Below are positions 34,840 to 47,396 of a stretch of DNA of 64,000 bases, one piece after another. The position numbers and the translations under genes were made by a program. The notes below the pieces were generated by a model, which was given only the letters and a program-made list of their open reading frames with translations, was not told the origin of the DNA and did not search any database. Positions within the stretch are counted from its first letter, which is position 1, and each line of letters opens with the position of its first letter. Source of the DNA: Paraburkholderia solitsugae (GTDB lineage: Bacteria > Pseudomonadota > Gammaproteobacteria > Burkholderiales > Burkholderiaceae); contig NZ_WOEY01000011.1 in NCBI RefSeq assembly GCF_013177695.1, positions 1 through 64,000 of the forward strand, written 5' to 3'.

Positions 34840-36207
34840 ATGCTCGACAATCTGACTCAACGGATGGCGCGCGTCGTCAAGACGCTGCGCGGCGAAGCCC
34901 GGCTCACCGAGGCGAACACTCAGGAAATGCTGCGCGAAGTGCGCCTCGCGCTCCTCGAGGCGGACGTGGCGCTGCCCGTCGTGCGCGAGTTCATCGCCAA
35001 GGTGAAGGAAAAAGCGCTCGGCGAGGAGGTCCTCAGCAGCCTGTCGCCGGGTCAGGCGCTGGTCGGCGTGGTGCAGCGCGAGCTGACCGCGATCATCGGC
35101 GGCGACTATGAAGGCAAGGCGGTCGAGCTCAATCTCGCCGTCACGCCGCCGGCCGTCATCCTGATGGCGGGTCTGCAAGGCGCCGGTAAGACGACCACGG
35201 TCGGCAAGCTCGCCAAGCTCCTGCGCGAAAAATACAAGAAGAAGGTCCTGACCGTTTCGTGCGACGTTTACCGCCCGGCTGCTATTGCGCAGTTGAAGAT
35301 GGTGACCGAGCAGGTCGGCGCGGACTTCTTCCCGTCGGAACCGGATCAGAAACCGGTCGATATCGCGATCGCCGCGGTGGATTGGGCCAAGCGCCACTAC
35401 CACGACGTGCTGCTGGTCGACACGGCCGGCCGCTTGGGTATCGACGAAGCGATGATGCAGGAAATCACCGCGCTGCACAGCACGCTGAAGCCTGCGGAAA
35501 CGCTGTTCGTGGTCGACGCGATGCTCGGTCAGGATGCCGTCAATACCGCGAAGGCCTTTAGCGACGCATTGCCGCTCACCGGCGTGGTCCTCACCAAGCT
35601 CGACGGCGACTCGCGCGGTGGCGCGGCGCTCTCCGTGCGTCACGTGACGGGCAAGCCGATCAAGTTCGTCGGTGTCGCCGAAAAGCTCGACGGTCTCGAA
35701 GTCTTCTATCCGGATCGCATGGCGAACCGGATTCTCGGCATGGGCGACATTCTCGCCCTCGTCGAAGAAGCGCAACGCGGTGTGGACGTTCAAGCCGCGC
35801 AGAAGCTCGCTGACAAGGTCAAGAAAGGCGGCGACTTCGACCTCAACGATTTCCGCGCGCAGTTGACCCAGATGAAGGGCATGGGCGGCCTGTCGTCGCT
35901 GATGGACAAATTGCCGGCCCAGTTCCAGCAAGCCGCCGCCGGCGCCAACATGGGCCAGGCCGAAAAGCAGATGCGCCGCATGGAAGGCATCATCAATTCG
36001 ATGACGCCGCTGGAACGCGCCAAGCCCGACCTGATCAAGGCCACCCGCAAGCGCCGCATCGCCGCTGGCGCGGGCGTGCAGGTGCAGGAAGTCAACCGCA
36101 TGCTGAATCAGTACGACCAGATGCGCACGATGATGAAGAAGCTGAAGGGCGGCAATCTGCAGAAGATGATGCGCGGCATGAAGGGCATGATGCCCGGCAT
36201 GCGCTAA
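34840..36207 (+). CDS. ffh: Signal recognition particle protein Ffh
   Basis: 455-residue SRP GTPase that binds 4.5S RNA and signal peptides and delivers ribosomes to FtsY. An N domain (1-~85) is followed by the G domain with GLQGAGKTTTVGKLA, DTAGRLGIDE, TKLDGDSRGGAAL and the FVGVAEK motif. The Met-rich M domain (about 295-455) ends KGMKGMMPGMR. Length is usual. The short divergent gap to ypjD must hold its promoter. Confidence 0.97.
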   Translation: MLDNLTQRMARVVKTLRGEARLTEANTQEMLREVRLALLEADVALPVVREFIAKVKEKALGEEVLSSLSPGQALVGVVQRELTAIIGGDYEGKAVELNLAVTPPAVILMAGLQGAGKTTTVGKLAKLLREKYKKKVLTVSCDVYRPAAIAQLKMVTEQVGADFFPSEPDQKPVDIAIAAVDWAKRHYHDVLLVDTAGRLGIDEAMMQEITALHSTLKPAETLFVVDAMLGQDAVNTAKAFSDALPLTGVVLTKLDGDSRGGAALSVRHVTGKPIKFVGVAEKLDGLEVFYPDRMANRILGMGDILALVEEAQRGVDVQAAQKLADKVKKGGDFDLNDFRAQLTQMKGMGGLSSLMDKLPAQFQQAAAGANMGQAEKQMRRMEGIINSMTPLERAKPDLIKATRKRRIAAGAGVQVQEVNRMLNQYDQMRTMMKKLKGGNLQKMMRGMKGMMPGMR

Positions 36208-36377
36208 GCTTTAGCAAGACGGCGGCGCGCGTGGTTCCATGCATGAACAACGGCACGCGCGGCTGATTCCGGATTTGTGCGGGTTTATTCTGAACCGCAC
36301 ACCGCCGTCCCCAAAGAGGACTTCCTTCGGGGCGTTCTCACCCACACTATGTATACAGTTACCGCCCGTCAGACGTC

Positions 36378-36929
36378 ATGAACCGCGAAGAAGCTCTCCA
36401 CATCTATAGCCACTCCGAAGAAATTGTTTCGGCCAACGACGTCAACGCGTCGATCAGCGGCATGGCGGCCGCCATCCGCGACGAGATGAGCGAGGACTTC
36501 CCGCTCGTGCTGTCGGTGATGGGCGGCGCGGCGGTGTTCACTGGCATGCTGCTGCCGCACCTCGATTTCCCGCTCGAGTTCGACTACATCCACCTGACCC
36601 GCTATCGCAACACCACCAAGGGTGGCAACGAGATGCAGTGGCGCGTGGCGCCGGCCGAGTCGGTGAAGGATCGCGTCGTGCTGGTGCTCGACGACATCCT
36701 CGACGAAGGCGAGACGATGGCCGCGATCCGCGACCGCATTCTCGCGATGGGCGCGAAGCGCTTCCTGAGCGCGGTGCTGTGCGAGAAGATCATTCCGAAG
36801 GCCAAGCCGCTGCGTCCGGATTACTGTGGATTCGAAGTGCCGGACCGCTACGTGTTCGGTTGCGGAATGGACGCCAAGGGCTACTGGCGCAACCTGCCGA
36901 CCATTCGGGCGTTGACCGAGGGCGCCTGA
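36378..36929 (+). CDS. Hypoxanthine-guanine phosphoribosyltransferase
   Basis: 183-residue type I phosphoribosyltransferase for purine salvage. It joins hypoxanthine or guanine to PRPP. The PRPP loop is VVLVLDDILDEGETM (about 97-111), with LSVMGGAAVFTG and DYIHLTRYRN as flanking strands. The C-terminal FGCGMDAKGYWRNLP resembles proteobacterial Hpt proteins. A strong bidirectional terminator lies 44 bp after the stop. 170 bp precede it after ffh and hold only GC hairpins. Confidence 0.9.
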   Translation: MNREEALHIYSHSEEIVSANDVNASISGMAAAIRDEMSEDFPLVLSVMGGAAVFTGMLLPHLDFPLEFDYIHLTRYRNTTKGGNEMQWRVAPAESVKDRVVLVLDDILDEGETMAAIRDRILAMGAKRFLSAVLCEKIIPKAKPLRPDYCGFEVPDRYVFGCGMDAKGYWRNLPTIRALTEGA

Positions 36930-36972
36930 GCGTTGCTGGTCCAGCAGCGCCATTTACGGCGCGCATTGGCGT

Positions 36973-37001
36973 AAAAAAAGCAGCCCGCGGGCTGCTTTTT
37001 T
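36973..37001. terminator. Bidirectional terminator between hpt and marC
   Basis: Perfect AGCAGCCC / GGGCTGCT palindrome (36979-36996) flanked by seven A on the left and six T on the right. It serves the plus-strand phosphoribosyltransferase gene and the converging marC gene. Confidence 0.9.
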
Positions 37002-37062
37002 GTTTGTCAGGCCGTTGATAACACCAACGCGCTACCGTGTTGAAACCCGCATCGGGTCTCAC

Positions 37063-37662
37063 TCAAAGTTGATGCACAAAAGAGCGGATACCGCCGAGCA
37101 TCATTTCGACTGAGATCGCCACCAGCACCAATCCCATCAGCCGCTCGAAGGCCATCATCGCGCGCTCGCCGAGCCACGCCTGAATGCGCTCCGCCAGCAT
37201 CAGCACGATCGCGCAGACGATCATCGTGACGGTCAGCGCACCGATCCATTCGAACATCTTGCCGGGCGCCTGTGACGTCAGCAGCATCACCGTCGCCAGC
37301 GCCGATGGGCCCGCCAACGCTGGGATAGCGAGCGGCACGATGAGCGGCTCGCCGCCCCGCGTGTCGCCGCCGAACGGACCGTCCGGATGCGGGAACACCA
37401 TTCTGAGCGCGATCAGAAACAGCACGATCCCGCCGCCGATGCGTAGCGACTGGTCGGTCAGACTCATCATGCGCAGAAAGCCGTCACCAACCACCATGAA
37501 GACCAGCAGGATCGCGAAAGCGATCGCCACCTCACGGAGAATGACGACCGAACGCCGCTTCGGCGACACACCCCGCAGACAACTGATGAAGAGCGGAATG
37601 TTGCCGAGCGGGTCGGTGATCAAAATCAGCAGGATGGTCGCGGACAGGAAGGTGTACTCCAC
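37063..37662 (-). CDS. MarC-family integral membrane protein
   Basis: 199-residue inner-membrane protein with six predicted helices. The family signature DPLGNIPLFISCLRG is near residue 17, and PLAIPALAGPSALATVML near 111. MarC proteins were first linked to multiple antibiotic resistance, but that role is disputed and their substrate is unknown. It starts 12 bp after the proS stop, so it is probably the second gene of a proS-marC unit, ending at the shared terminator. Confidence 0.88.
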   Translation of the reverse strand: MEYTFLSATILLILITDPLGNIPLFISCLRGVSPKRRSVVILREVAIAFAILLVFMVVGDGFLRMMSLTDQSLRIGGGIVLFLIALRMVFPHPDGPFGGDTRGGEPLIVPLAIPALAGPSALATVMLLTSQAPGKMFEWIGALTVTMIVCAIVLMLAERIQAWLGERAMMAFERLMGLVLVAISVEMMLGGIRSFVHQL

Positions 37663-37674
37663 CGTCCGCTCCGC

Positions 37675-39411
<1,737 letters not shown>

Positions 39412-39780
39412 TCAGATTTTCCAAAAGCGGCGGCTCCGGAGGGACCGCCCGAAAGGTGAAAACGGTGAGGAAATCGACACAGACCCGGCTTGGAGCCGGC
39501 ACGGACTCGCCGAACACCCGGCCAAAGTCTGGTCAGGACCCGACTCAGACCCGGCAAACACCCTGATACCCAGGCAAAACCCCGGCAAAAACGCCCCGAT
39601 CGCGGCGCTGAAACCGCCGCGCAAAGCCTTTGCAGCAAGGGATAAGGCACGGAAAGACTAACAGGCTACCGCAAACGCGGGCCTTTTGCGGCGAATCGTT
39701 CCAATCTGGTGCGAATCGGTGCGTCGGGTCCGTTATCTGTTTATAATCAAAGCAATTTTAAAGGATTCGAAGGTGGTTGT
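39412..39780. other. Divergent control region of proS and rppH
   Basis: 369 bp with no credible gene. On the minus strand TTTGCCGGG-like words recur several times within ~150 bp, giving a weakly repetitive leader for proS. On the plus strand a perfect TATAAT at 39742-39747 is a likely -10 for rppH, but the -35 is poor. The rppH start has an AAGGTGG ribosome site. Confidence 0.5.
39742..39747 (+). promoter_or_regulatory. Candidate -10 element of rppH
   Basis: Perfect TATAAT, 34 bp before the rppH ATG. No good -35 hexamer lies 16-18 bp upstream, so it is a candidate only. Confidence 0.4.
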
Positions 39781-40524
39781 ATGCTGGATCGTGAAGGCTT
39801 TCGCCCGAACGTCGGCATCATCCTCTTGAACGCGCACAACGAGGTGTTTTGGGGCAAACGGCTCCGTGAACATTCCTGGCAGTTTCCGCAAGGGGGCATC
39901 AAGTACGGAGAGACCCCTGTGCAAGCGATGTATCGGGAGTTACACGAAGAAACCGGGCTGCTTCCTGAGCACGTCAAGGTGATCGGTCGCACGCGCGACT
40001 GGTTGCGTTACGAGGTGCCTGACAAGTTCATCAAGCGCGAAGTACGCGGTCATTACCGCGGCCAGAAACAAATCTGGTTTTTGCTCCGGATGGTTGGACG
40101 CGATTGCGACATATGCTTGCGCGCCACTGACCACCCTGAGTTCGATGCGTGGCGCTGGAACGAGTACTGGGTGCCCCTCGACTGTGTGATCGAGTTCAAG
40201 CGGGATGTGTATCAGTTGGCGCTGACGGAGCTATCCCGTTTCATGCGCCGGGCTGCGCCGCGTGCGGAAAAACCTGGCGGGCACCATGGGCCGCGTTATC
40301 CCCGGATAGCGTCGTCAATGGAAAGTCCGCCGGATTCGACGATGATGACGGTCACTGCCTCGGTGACCACACTCAGCATCGAAACGTCGATTCACACGAC
40401 GATCGTGTCTGATTGCGGTCCGGGCTCCGGGTCGGTAGCCGAGGTTGGCTCCGAGTCGGAACACGAAGACGAATCGGAGCGCGAAACCGCCGGCTCGCTG
40501 TTCCGCCCTGGCGTAAGCAATTAA
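39781..40524 (+). CDS. rppH: RNA pyrophosphohydrolase (Nudix)
   Basis: 247-residue Nudix enzyme that removes pyrophosphate from 5'-triphosphate mRNA and so starts decay. The RppH start [29 protein letters not shown] and the Nudix box around [11 protein letters not shown] are intact, with EWRWNEYW-type [12 protein letters not shown] downstream. The last ~75 residues are a Ser/Thr- and Glu-rich tail ([13 protein letters not shown]) absent from E. coli RppH; such tails vary within Burkholderiales. Start is ATG 39781, not the in-frame codon at 39709. Confidence 0.93.
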   Translation: MLDREGFRPNVGIILLNAHNEVFWGKRLREHSWQFPQGGIKYGETPVQAMYRELHEETGLLPEHVKVIGRTRDWLRYEVPDKFIKREVRGHYRGQKQIWFLLRMVGRDCDICLRATDHPEFDAWRWNEYWVPLDCVIEFKRDVYQLALTELSRFMRRAAPRAEKPGGHHGPRYPRIASSMESPPDSTMMTVTASVTTLSIETSIHTTIVSDCGPGSGSVAEVGSESEHEDESERETAGSLFRPGVSN

Positions 40525-40557
40525 CAACTCTGTGCGGCTTGTCCACGCCGCCTCTGC

Positions 40558-40582
40558 GGGTGCGGCTCAATGAGCCGCACCC
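40558..40582 (+). terminator. Hairpin between rppH and the CNP1-like gene
   Basis: GGGTGCGGCTCA and its exact reverse complement around a one-base centre (folds with a small loop). No U-tract. It lies only ~20 bp before the next start codon, so it may act as a weak terminator or mRNA stabiliser. Confidence 0.45.
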
Positions 40583-40601
40583 GTGTTTCGAGGAAACCAT
40601 A

Positions 40602-41153
40602 TTGAAAGCACTTGCTCTCGTCGTGGCGTGCGTCGCCACCGGCGCCCTGCTGGCTGGTTGCGCCAGCAAACCCACAAATAAAGACGACAGCGCGTTTGCC
40701 TACTTGCTGGACCGGCCGAGCAACTGGGTGGAGAACAAGGTGGACACGTTGCCGCCGCTGCCACAAGACTCGAATCTTCTTCCTTTCGATGTCTCCGGCA
40801 ACACCCCGCTGCAGTTCTCGATCGATAGAAACTCGTTGAGCGTCGGCACCGACGGCGTGGTGCGCTACACGGTGGTCGTGACAAGCCCAAGCGGCGCGCG
40901 CAACGTGAACTACGAAGGGATTCGCTGCGACACGTATGAATGGCGCCAGTACGCTGGGCTGAACGCCGATCACGACGGCTGGGACCAGACCGTCGCCAAC
41001 GACTTCAGGCGCATCGAGAATGGCGCGCTGAACGCCTATCAGGCAGCGCTGTATCAGGATTATTTCTGCGCGAACAAGATACCCATCGGCAACGCGAAGC
41101 AGATTGTCGAGAACATCCGCTACAAGCGCACGCAGACCTCACTGGTTCACTAA
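40602..41153 (+). CDS. CNP1-like family lipoprotein
   Basis: 183-residue predicted lipoprotein. The signal peptide MKALALVVACVATGALLAGC ends in the lipobox LLAGC with lipid-anchored Cys20. The mature part contains ENKVDTLPPLPQDSNL, a YTVVVTSPSGARNV strand and CDTYEWRQYA, features of the beta-proteobacterial CNP1-like family (named from a Neisseria protein), whose role is unknown. It starts with TTG at 40602, seven bases after AGGA. Longer in-frame extensions would destroy the signal peptide. Confidence 0.82.
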   Translation: MKALALVVACVATGALLAGCASKPTNKDDSAFAYLLDRPSNWVENKVDTLPPLPQDSNLLPFDVSGNTPLQFSIDRNSLSVGTDGVVRYTVVVTSPSGARNVNYEGIRCDTYEWRQYAGLNADHDGWDQTVANDFRRIENGALNAYQAALYQDYFCANKIPIGNAKQIVENIRYKRTQTSLVH

Positions 41154-41201
41154 GGCAGGCTTCGCGAGCGCACTTCGAATCTGGAAGACGCCGCGGACGT
41201 G

Positions 41202-41237
41202 AAAAAGCCGTTCCAGCTCACGCTGGAACGGCTTTTT
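41202..41237. terminator. Bidirectional terminator between CNP1-like gene and proB
   Basis: 15-bp stem AAAAAGCCGTTCCAG / CTGGAACGGCTTTTT with loop CTCACG, with T-runs in both directions. Confidence 0.92.
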
Positions 41238-41265
41238 TGTCTTTGGCGCGTACTTTGTCCGGAGA

Positions 41266-42384
41266 TCAGACCAGCACGAGGTTGTCGCGGTGGATCAACT
41301 CAGGCTCCAGCATGTAGCCGAGCACCGATTCAATCTCGCCGCTCGGACGCCGCTGGATCAGCTTGGTTTCCGCACTGCTGTAGTTCGTCAGGCCACGTGC
41401 AACTTCACGCCCTGCCGCGCTTAGGCAGGCGATCACTTCGCCGCGCGCAAACGCGCCCTGCACGCCGACGATACCGATCGGCAGCAAGCTCTTGCCGCCT
41501 TCGGTCAGCTTTTCGACTGCGCCATCGTCGATCACGACATGACCACGCACCTGCAGGTGATCAGTCATCCATTGCTTGCGCGCCGCCATGCGTGCAGTGC
41601 GAGCGATCAACTGCGTGCCGATCGCCTCGCCCGAGGCCAGCCGTGACAGCACGTCCGCTTCACGACCGCTCGCGATGACCGTATTGGCGCCGCTGTGCGC
41701 CGCGCGTTTGGCCGCGAGAATCTTGGTCAGCATACCGCCACGCCCCAGGCTCGAACCAGCACCGCCCGCCATTGCTTCGAGCTCCGGCGCACCAGCATCT
41801 GCCTGCTGAACCAGTGTTGCGTTCGGATCCTTGCGCGGGTCGGCGGTAAAGAGACCTTGCTGATCGGTGAGGATCACGAGCGCATCGCCTTCGATCAGAT
41901 TCGCGACCAATGCGCCCAGCGTGTCGTTATCGCCGAACTTGATTTCGTCGGTGACAACGGTGTCGTTCTCGTTGATGATCGGCACGACGCCAAGACGCAG
42001 CAGCGTCAGCAACGTGGAGCGCGCGTTCAGATAGCGTTCGCGGTCGGCCAGATCGGCGTGGGTCAGCAGAATCTGCGCGGTCTGGATCGAATGTTCGGCA
42101 AAGCGGCTTTCGTAGACTTGCGCGAGACCCATTTGACCGACCGCGGCGGCCGCCTGCAATTCGTCGATCTCGCGTGGCCGCTTGGTCCAGCCGAGCCGCT
42201 GCATCCCTTCGGCAATGGCGCCCGAACTGACCAGCACCACTTCCTTGCCTTGCGCGCGCAGTGCGGCAATCTGAGCGGCCCAGCGGCCGATCGCAGCATG
42301 ATCGAGGCCGCGCCCGTCATTCGTGACGAGGCTCGAGCCGACTTTCACTACCAATCGCCGTGAATCTGCGATGACGGAACGCAT
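41266..42384 (-). CDS. proB: Glutamate 5-kinase
   Basis: 372-residue first enzyme of proline synthesis. An amino-acid-kinase domain ([46 protein letters not shown] and [16 protein letters not shown]) is followed by a C-terminal PUA domain (about 280-372). Feedback inhibition by proline is the family norm. It lies 73 bp downstream of obgE on the same strand; obgE-proB linkage is common. It ends at the bidirectional terminator. Confidence 0.96.
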   Translation of the reverse strand: MRSVIADSRRLVVKVGSSLVTNDGRGLDHAAIGRWAAQIAALRAQGKEVVLVSSGAIAEGMQRLGWTKRPREIDELQAAAAVGQMGLAQVYESRFAEHSIQTAQILLTHADLADRERYLNARSTLLTLLRLGVVPIINENDTVVTDEIKFGDNDTLGALVANLIEGDALVILTDQQGLFTADPRKDPNATLVQQADAGAPELEAMAGGAGSSLGRGGMLTKILAAKRAAHSGANTVIASGREADVLSRLASGEAIGTQLIARTARMAARKQWMTDHLQVRGHVVIDDGAVEKLTEGGKSLLPIGIVGVQGAFARGEVIACLSAAGREVARGLTNYSSAETKLIQRRPSGEIESVLGYMLEPELIHRDNLVLV

Positions 42385-42457
42385 TGTGCGCGGTCTCCCA
42401 AGATGACGCGTGATGCATGCCGGCGACCCTTACAGGCGCCGGCGCTCAGGCTTGTTA

Positions 42458-43642
<1,185 letters not shown>

Positions 43643-43745
43643 CTATTTTGCCGCGCCCGCCGTGCGGTGAGCAATCAGCCGATCGGCTAACCGCGCCGAC
43701 ATGGCCACTCAATCCGCCCATTCTTCAGGCAAAAGACGCTGCAAT

Positions 43746-43779
43746 AAAAAAGGCCCCGCGAACTTCGCGGGGCCTTTTT
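43746..43779 (-). terminator. Terminator of the rplU-rpmA transcript
   Basis: Stem AAAAAGGCCCCGCGAA / TTCGCGGGGCCTTTTT around a single-base centre, followed on the minus strand by a T-run. Placed 30 bp after the rpmA stop. Confidence 0.92.
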
Positions 43780-43808
43780 CCGGTCCTGAAGCCCGTGCCT
43801 GAGTAAAC

Positions 43809-44072
43809 TCAGACTGCTGCCGGGACGACGTTGACCATGTGCTTCTTCGCTGCGCCCTTCGTCGAGAAATTGACGTGGCCGTCCGTCAGCGCGAACAAGG
43901 TGTGATCCTTGCCGATACCGACGTTTTCGCCCGGGTGCATGCGCGTGCCACGTTGACGCACGATGATGCCGCCAGCGTTGATGGCCTGACCGCCGTAAAC
44001 CTTGACGCCGAGACGCTTCGATTCAGAGTCGCGGCCGTTGCGGGATGATCCGCCTGCCTTTTTGTGTGCCAT
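43809..44072 (-). CDS. rpmA: 50S ribosomal protein L27
   Basis: 87-residue L27, whose N-terminus reaches the peptidyl-transferase centre. [24 protein letters not shown] is typical (first half [16 protein letters not shown]), with no cleaved N-terminal extension of the Firmicutes kind. It follows rplU by 25 bp in the conserved rplU-rpmA unit. Confidence 0.98.
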   Translation of the reverse strand: MAHKKAGGSSRNGRDSESKRLGVKVYGGQAINAGGIIVRQRGTRMHPGENVGIGKDHTLFALTDGHVNFSTKGAAKKHMVNVVPAAV

Positions 44073-44097
44073 TTGATTTGCTCCTTAACCGGTGCGC

Positions 44098-44409
44098 TTA
44101 CGCGTTGATCGCGTCGATGCGCAGTTCGGTATAGTTCTGGCGGTGGCCGCCATGCTTCTGGTAGTGCTTCCGGCGACGCATCTTGAAGATGGTCACTTTT
44201 GCGTGACGACCTTGCGACACGACGGTAGCCTTGACGGAAGCCCCACTGACCAGCGGCGTACCGAACTTAATCGATTCGCCTTCGCCCACTGCGAGAACCT
44301 GGTCGAGCGTGATTTCAGCGTCAATGTCTGCCGGTATCTGTTCTACTTTAAGTTTTTCGCCGACGGCAACCTTATATTGCTTGCCACCGGTTTTTATGAC
44401 CGCGTACAT
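44098..44409 (-). CDS. rplU: 50S ribosomal protein L21
   Basis: 103-residue L21. [14 protein letters not shown] start and [24 protein letters not shown] C-terminus (here [17 protein letters not shown]) are diagnostic. Start ATG 44409 follows a GAGG site. A long open frame upstream (to 44631) crosses the promoter and is rejected. Confidence 0.98.
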   Translation of the reverse strand: MYAVIKTGGKQYKVAVGEKLKVEQIPADIDAEITLDQVLAVGEGESIKFGTPLVSGASVKATVVSQGRHAKVTIFKMRRRKHYQKHGGHRQNYTELRIDAINA

Positions 44410-44463
44410 TGAGAACCTCACTCTGTGTTCATTTTTCCCACGCACCGCGCGCGGAAACCCGTG

Positions 44464-44492
44464 ATTATACATAGAGTTAGCTGCTCGGTCAA
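44464..44492 (-). promoter_or_regulatory. Strong sigma70 promoter of rplU-rpmA
   Basis: On the minus strand: -35 TTGACC (44492-44487), 17-bp spacer, -10 TATAAT (44469-44464). It leaves a ~48-nt leader before rplU, and is one of the two best promoters in the window. Confidence 0.8.
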
Positions 44493-44616
44493 AACTCATT
44501 GAGCGTCGCCGCGCGCACCGCCCGGCGCCTTGCCGTCCAGCCCCGGCACGCGGCCCTGCCGCGGCCTCCGTCGCGCCGTGCCGCAGCCTGCGACCCGGAA
44601 CTGCCACGATTCGCCT

Positions 44617-44622
44617 TATAAT
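44617..44622 (+). promoter_or_regulatory. Candidate -10 element of the polyprenyl synthase gene
   Basis: Perfect TATAAT, 27 bp before the ATG at 44649. The -35 is weak. It would give a ~20-nt leader. Confidence 0.4.
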
Positions 44623-44648
44623 TCGCGGCACTACCCAACTCAGCCATC

Positions 44649-45641
44649 ATGTCGTCGACTGCCACCCCCTCCTCCAACGCCGCCAGCCTGCTCGCTCCGA
44701 TCGCCGAAGACATGCAGCAGGTCAATCGCGTCATACGGCACCGTCTGGCGTCCGACGTGATGCTGATCAATCAGATCTCCGAGTACATCATCAGTGCAGG
44801 CGGCAAGCGGCTACGGCCCGCGCTGCTATTGCTGATGGCGGGTGCACTGGGCGAAACCACCGGGCATCGCCACGAACTGGCGGCGGTGGTGGAATTCATC
44901 CACACGGCCACGCTGCTGCACGACGACGTGGTCGACGAATCCGACCTGCGGCGCGGCCGCCAGACCGCCAACGCGCTGTTCGGCAACGCCGCGAGCGTCC
45001 TGGTCGGTGACTTCCTGTACTCGCGCTCGTTCCAGATGATGGTCGGCGTGGGCAAGATGCGCGTGATGGAAATCCTGTCGGAGGCGACCAACATCATCTC
45101 CGAGGGCGAAGTGCTGCAGTTGCTGAACATGCACGACGCCGACGTGGACGAAACGCGCTACATGCAGGTGATCCGCTACAAAACGGCCAAGCTGTTCGAA
45201 GCCGCCGCCCAACTCGGGGCGGTGCTGGCCGGTTCGGATGCAAAGACGGAAGCCGCGGCGGCGGAATTCGGCCGCCGTATCGGCACCGCGTTCCAGATCA
45301 TGGACGACTGGCTCGACTATACGGGCACGGCTGAATCGATGGGCAAGAACGCCGGCGACGATCTGCGCGAAGGCAAACCCACGCTCCCGCTCATTTATCT
45401 GATCGAACGCGGCACGCCTGAGCAGTCGGCGCTCGCACGGGAAGCCATCGAGCAAGGCGGCACGGACCGTTTCGACACCATTTTCGAAGCGATCACGCGT
45501 TCCGGCGCACTGGATCACACGCTCGAGTGCGCGAAGCAGGAAGCGCTGGCAGCAGCTGCAGCAATTTCTTCATTTCCCGATTCCATTTTCAAAGATAGTC
45601 TGCTAGAATTATGTTCTTACTCGACGGCAAGACAGTCTTGA
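44649..45641 (+). CDS. ispB: Polyprenyl (octaprenyl) diphosphate synthase
   Basis: 330-residue trans-prenyltransferase that builds the isoprenoid side chain of ubiquinone from IPP and FPP. The first Asp-rich motif DDVVD is at 92-96, within LLHDDVVDESDLRRG. The second, DDWLDYTG, lies near 219. GGKRLRPALLLL and the KTAKLFEAAAQLG helix match IspB. It is divergent from rplU, as in many proteobacteria. Chain length (C40) is inferred from similarity. Confidence 0.93.
   Translation: MSSTATPSSNAASLLAPIAEDMQQVNRVIRHRLASDVMLINQISEYIISAGGKRLRPALLLLMAGALGETTGHRHELAAVVEFIHTATLLHDDVVDESDLRRGRQTANALFGNAASVLVGDFLYSRSFQMMVGVGKMRVMEILSEATNIISEGEVLQLLNMHDADVDETRYMQVIRYKTAKLFEAAAQLGAVLAGSDAKTEAAAAEFGRRIGTAFQIMDDWLDYTGTAESMGKNAGDDLREGKPTLPLIYLIERGTPEQSALAREAIEQGGTDRFDTIFEAITRSGALDHTLECAKQEALAAAAAISSFPDSIFKDSLLELCSYSTARQS
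45581..45609 (+). promoter_or_regulatory. Candidate promoter of tRNA-Pro
   Basis: TTCCAT (45581-45586), 17-bp spacer, TAGAAT (45604-45609), lying inside the 3' end of ispB and about 70 bp before the tRNA. Moderate match only. Confidence 0.35.
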
Positions 45642-45679
45642 ACGAGACTGAAACACCGTAAGAGTCCAGCAGTACAGAT

Positions 45680-45756
45680 CGGGGTGTAGCTTAGCCTGGT
45701 AGAGCGCTACGTTCGGGACGTAGAGGCCGGAGGTTCGAATCCTCTCACCCCGACCA
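45680..45756 (+). tRNA. tRNA-Pro (anticodon CGG)
   Basis: 77 bases including an encoded CCA end. Acceptor stem CGGGGTG/CACCCCG, anticodon stem CTACG/CGTAG around TTCGGGA (anticodon CGG, codon CCG), and T-arm GGAGG TTCGAAT CCTCT. A good Rho-independent terminator follows at 45783. Confidence 0.97.
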
Positions 45757-45782
45757 GATTTGCCTTGTTAGTTCAAGGCTCG

Positions 45783-45813
45783 AAAAACCGCCCAGCTTGC
45801 TTGGCGGTTTTTT
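45783..45813 (+). terminator. Terminator after tRNA-Pro
   Basis: AAAAACCGCC / GGCGGTTTTT stem with a 10-base loop and a run of six T on the plus strand, 27 bp after the tRNA. Confidence 0.88.
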
Positions 45814-45959
45814 GTTTTGGGTCGCGATTTTTCTGCACCTCGTCAACGGCATGCCGTTGCGTGCGACTTGTCCTGAGCGTCTTAGGCCATCCGCACAGGC
45901 GGTTAGCCCAGCCCCCTCTGCTATATTCTCTCCATCCCGTCCCCTATCTTTCACAACGC

Positions 45960-47264
45960 GTGGAACAACTTCCCTTATGGGCGCAGATTGGCGCCGTCTT
46001 TCTGCTGCTTATCTGCTCCAGCTTTTTTTCGATTTCCGAAACGGCGATGATGGCGATCAACCGCCATCGCCTGAAACACCTTGCCAATAAGAATGCGCTC
46101 GGTGCGAAGACCACTCAGGGTCTTCTGGCACACACCGACCAGCTGTTGAGCGTGGTCCTGATCGGCAACAATCTCTTCAACACGATTATCCCGGTGCTCA
46201 CCACCTCGATCGCGTTGCATACCTTCGGCCATAACAATGTGGTGCTGTCAATCGCGACCGGCATCGTCGCGTTCCTGATCATCGTGTTCGCGGAAATCAC
46301 GCCGAAGATCGTCGGCGCGACGTTCCCGGAGAAGATCGCGCTGCCGGCCAGCCTGTTGATTGCACCAATGATGCGAGTCGGCAAGCCGCTCGTCTGGTTC
46401 GTCAATCTGTTCGCGAACACGATCTTGCGCGTGCTGCATATCAATACCAAAGGCGCGCACGATCAGCGGCTTTCCACCGAAGAGCTGCGCACCATCGTGC
46501 TCGAATCAGGCAGCTTCATGCCGACCAAGCACCGCAGCATTCTGCTGAACCTGTTCGACCTCGAGAACATCTCCGTCGACGACGTGATGATCCCGCGCCG
46601 CCGCATCGAAGCGCTCGACTTCGACGCGCCGTTCGAACAGATCCTGCATCAGCTGGAAACCTGTTATCACAACAAGCTGATCGTCTATCAAGGCGACATC
46701 GACCGGGTGCTCGGCGTGCTCCACGTGCGCAAGACACTGGCTGCGCTGCACAACCAGGAACTGGAGCGCGAGACACTGCGCGAGTTGCTGGCCGAGCCGT
46801 ATTTCGTGCCGACCGGTACGCCAGTATTCCAGCAACTGCAGTACTTCCAGGAGAGCCGTCACCGTACGGCGCTGGTCGTGAACGAGTACGGCGAGCTGCA
46901 AGGGCTGGTCACGCCGGAAGACATCATCGAAGAGTTGATCGGCGAATTCACCACGTCGATTCCGCGTAGCGCCAATTCGCGCGGCGGCTGGAACGAGGGC
47001 GGCGAATGTATCGTTGCGGGCAGCATGCCGCTGCGCGAACTGAACCGCTGGCTGCATCTCACACTGCCGACCGACGGACCAAAGACGCTCAACGGGTTGA
47101 TTCTCGAAATACTCGAAGAGATTCCCGATGGTGACGTGTGCGTGCAGATCGGCGAGGTGAAACTCGAAGTGATGCGCAGCGACGACCAGGCGATTCGCAC
47201 CGTCAAGCTGTTCAGACCGCCCGCTCGCGCGGGTGCAAAGGCCGTCAAGGCCGCGCGCGGCTAA
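45960..47264 (+). CDS. HlyC/CorC-family CNNM membrane protein with CBS domains
   Basis: 434 residues. An N-terminal DUF21 (CNNM) membrane domain with about four helices (AQIGAVFLLLICSSFFSISETAMMA, split: AQIGAVFLLLICSS and FFSISETAMMAINRHRL) is followed by two CBS domains (about 205-330). A C-terminal CorC_HlyC domain closes the chain. Relatives handle Mg2+/Co2+ efflux. I chose GTG 45960 (VEQLPLWAQIG); the frame runs 65 codons further upstream across the tRNA terminator and is not credible there. It ends 132 bp before pilB. Confidence 0.88.
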   Translation: MEQLPLWAQIGAVFLLLICSSFFSISETAMMAINRHRLKHLANKNALGAKTTQGLLAHTDQLLSVVLIGNNLFNTIIPVLTTSIALHTFGHNNVVLSIATGIVAFLIIVFAEITPKIVGATFPEKIALPASLLIAPMMRVGKPLVWFVNLFANTILRVLHINTKGAHDQRLSTEELRTIVLESGSFMPTKHRSILLNLFDLENISVDDVMIPRRRIEALDFDAPFEQILHQLETCYHNKLIVYQGDIDRVLGVLHVRKTLAALHNQELERETLRELLAEPYFVPTGTPVFQQLQYFQESRHRTALVVNEYGELQGLVTPEDIIEELIGEFTTSIPRSANSRGGWNEGGECIVAGSMPLRELNRWLHLTLPTDGPKTLNGLILEILEEIPDGDVCVQIGEVKLEVMRSDDQAIRTVKLFRPPARAGAKAVKAARG

Positions 47265-47396
47265 GCCCCGCACGCCGCAGAGCATCGCACAGTGGCGCAA
47301 CGCGCGCCATTAGCCGATTGGCTGAATGGTGGTGTTGGCGGCCTTACCGGATGATGAAGTCGTCGTGTTCTACAGGCGGCTCATCACCGGTCGCTC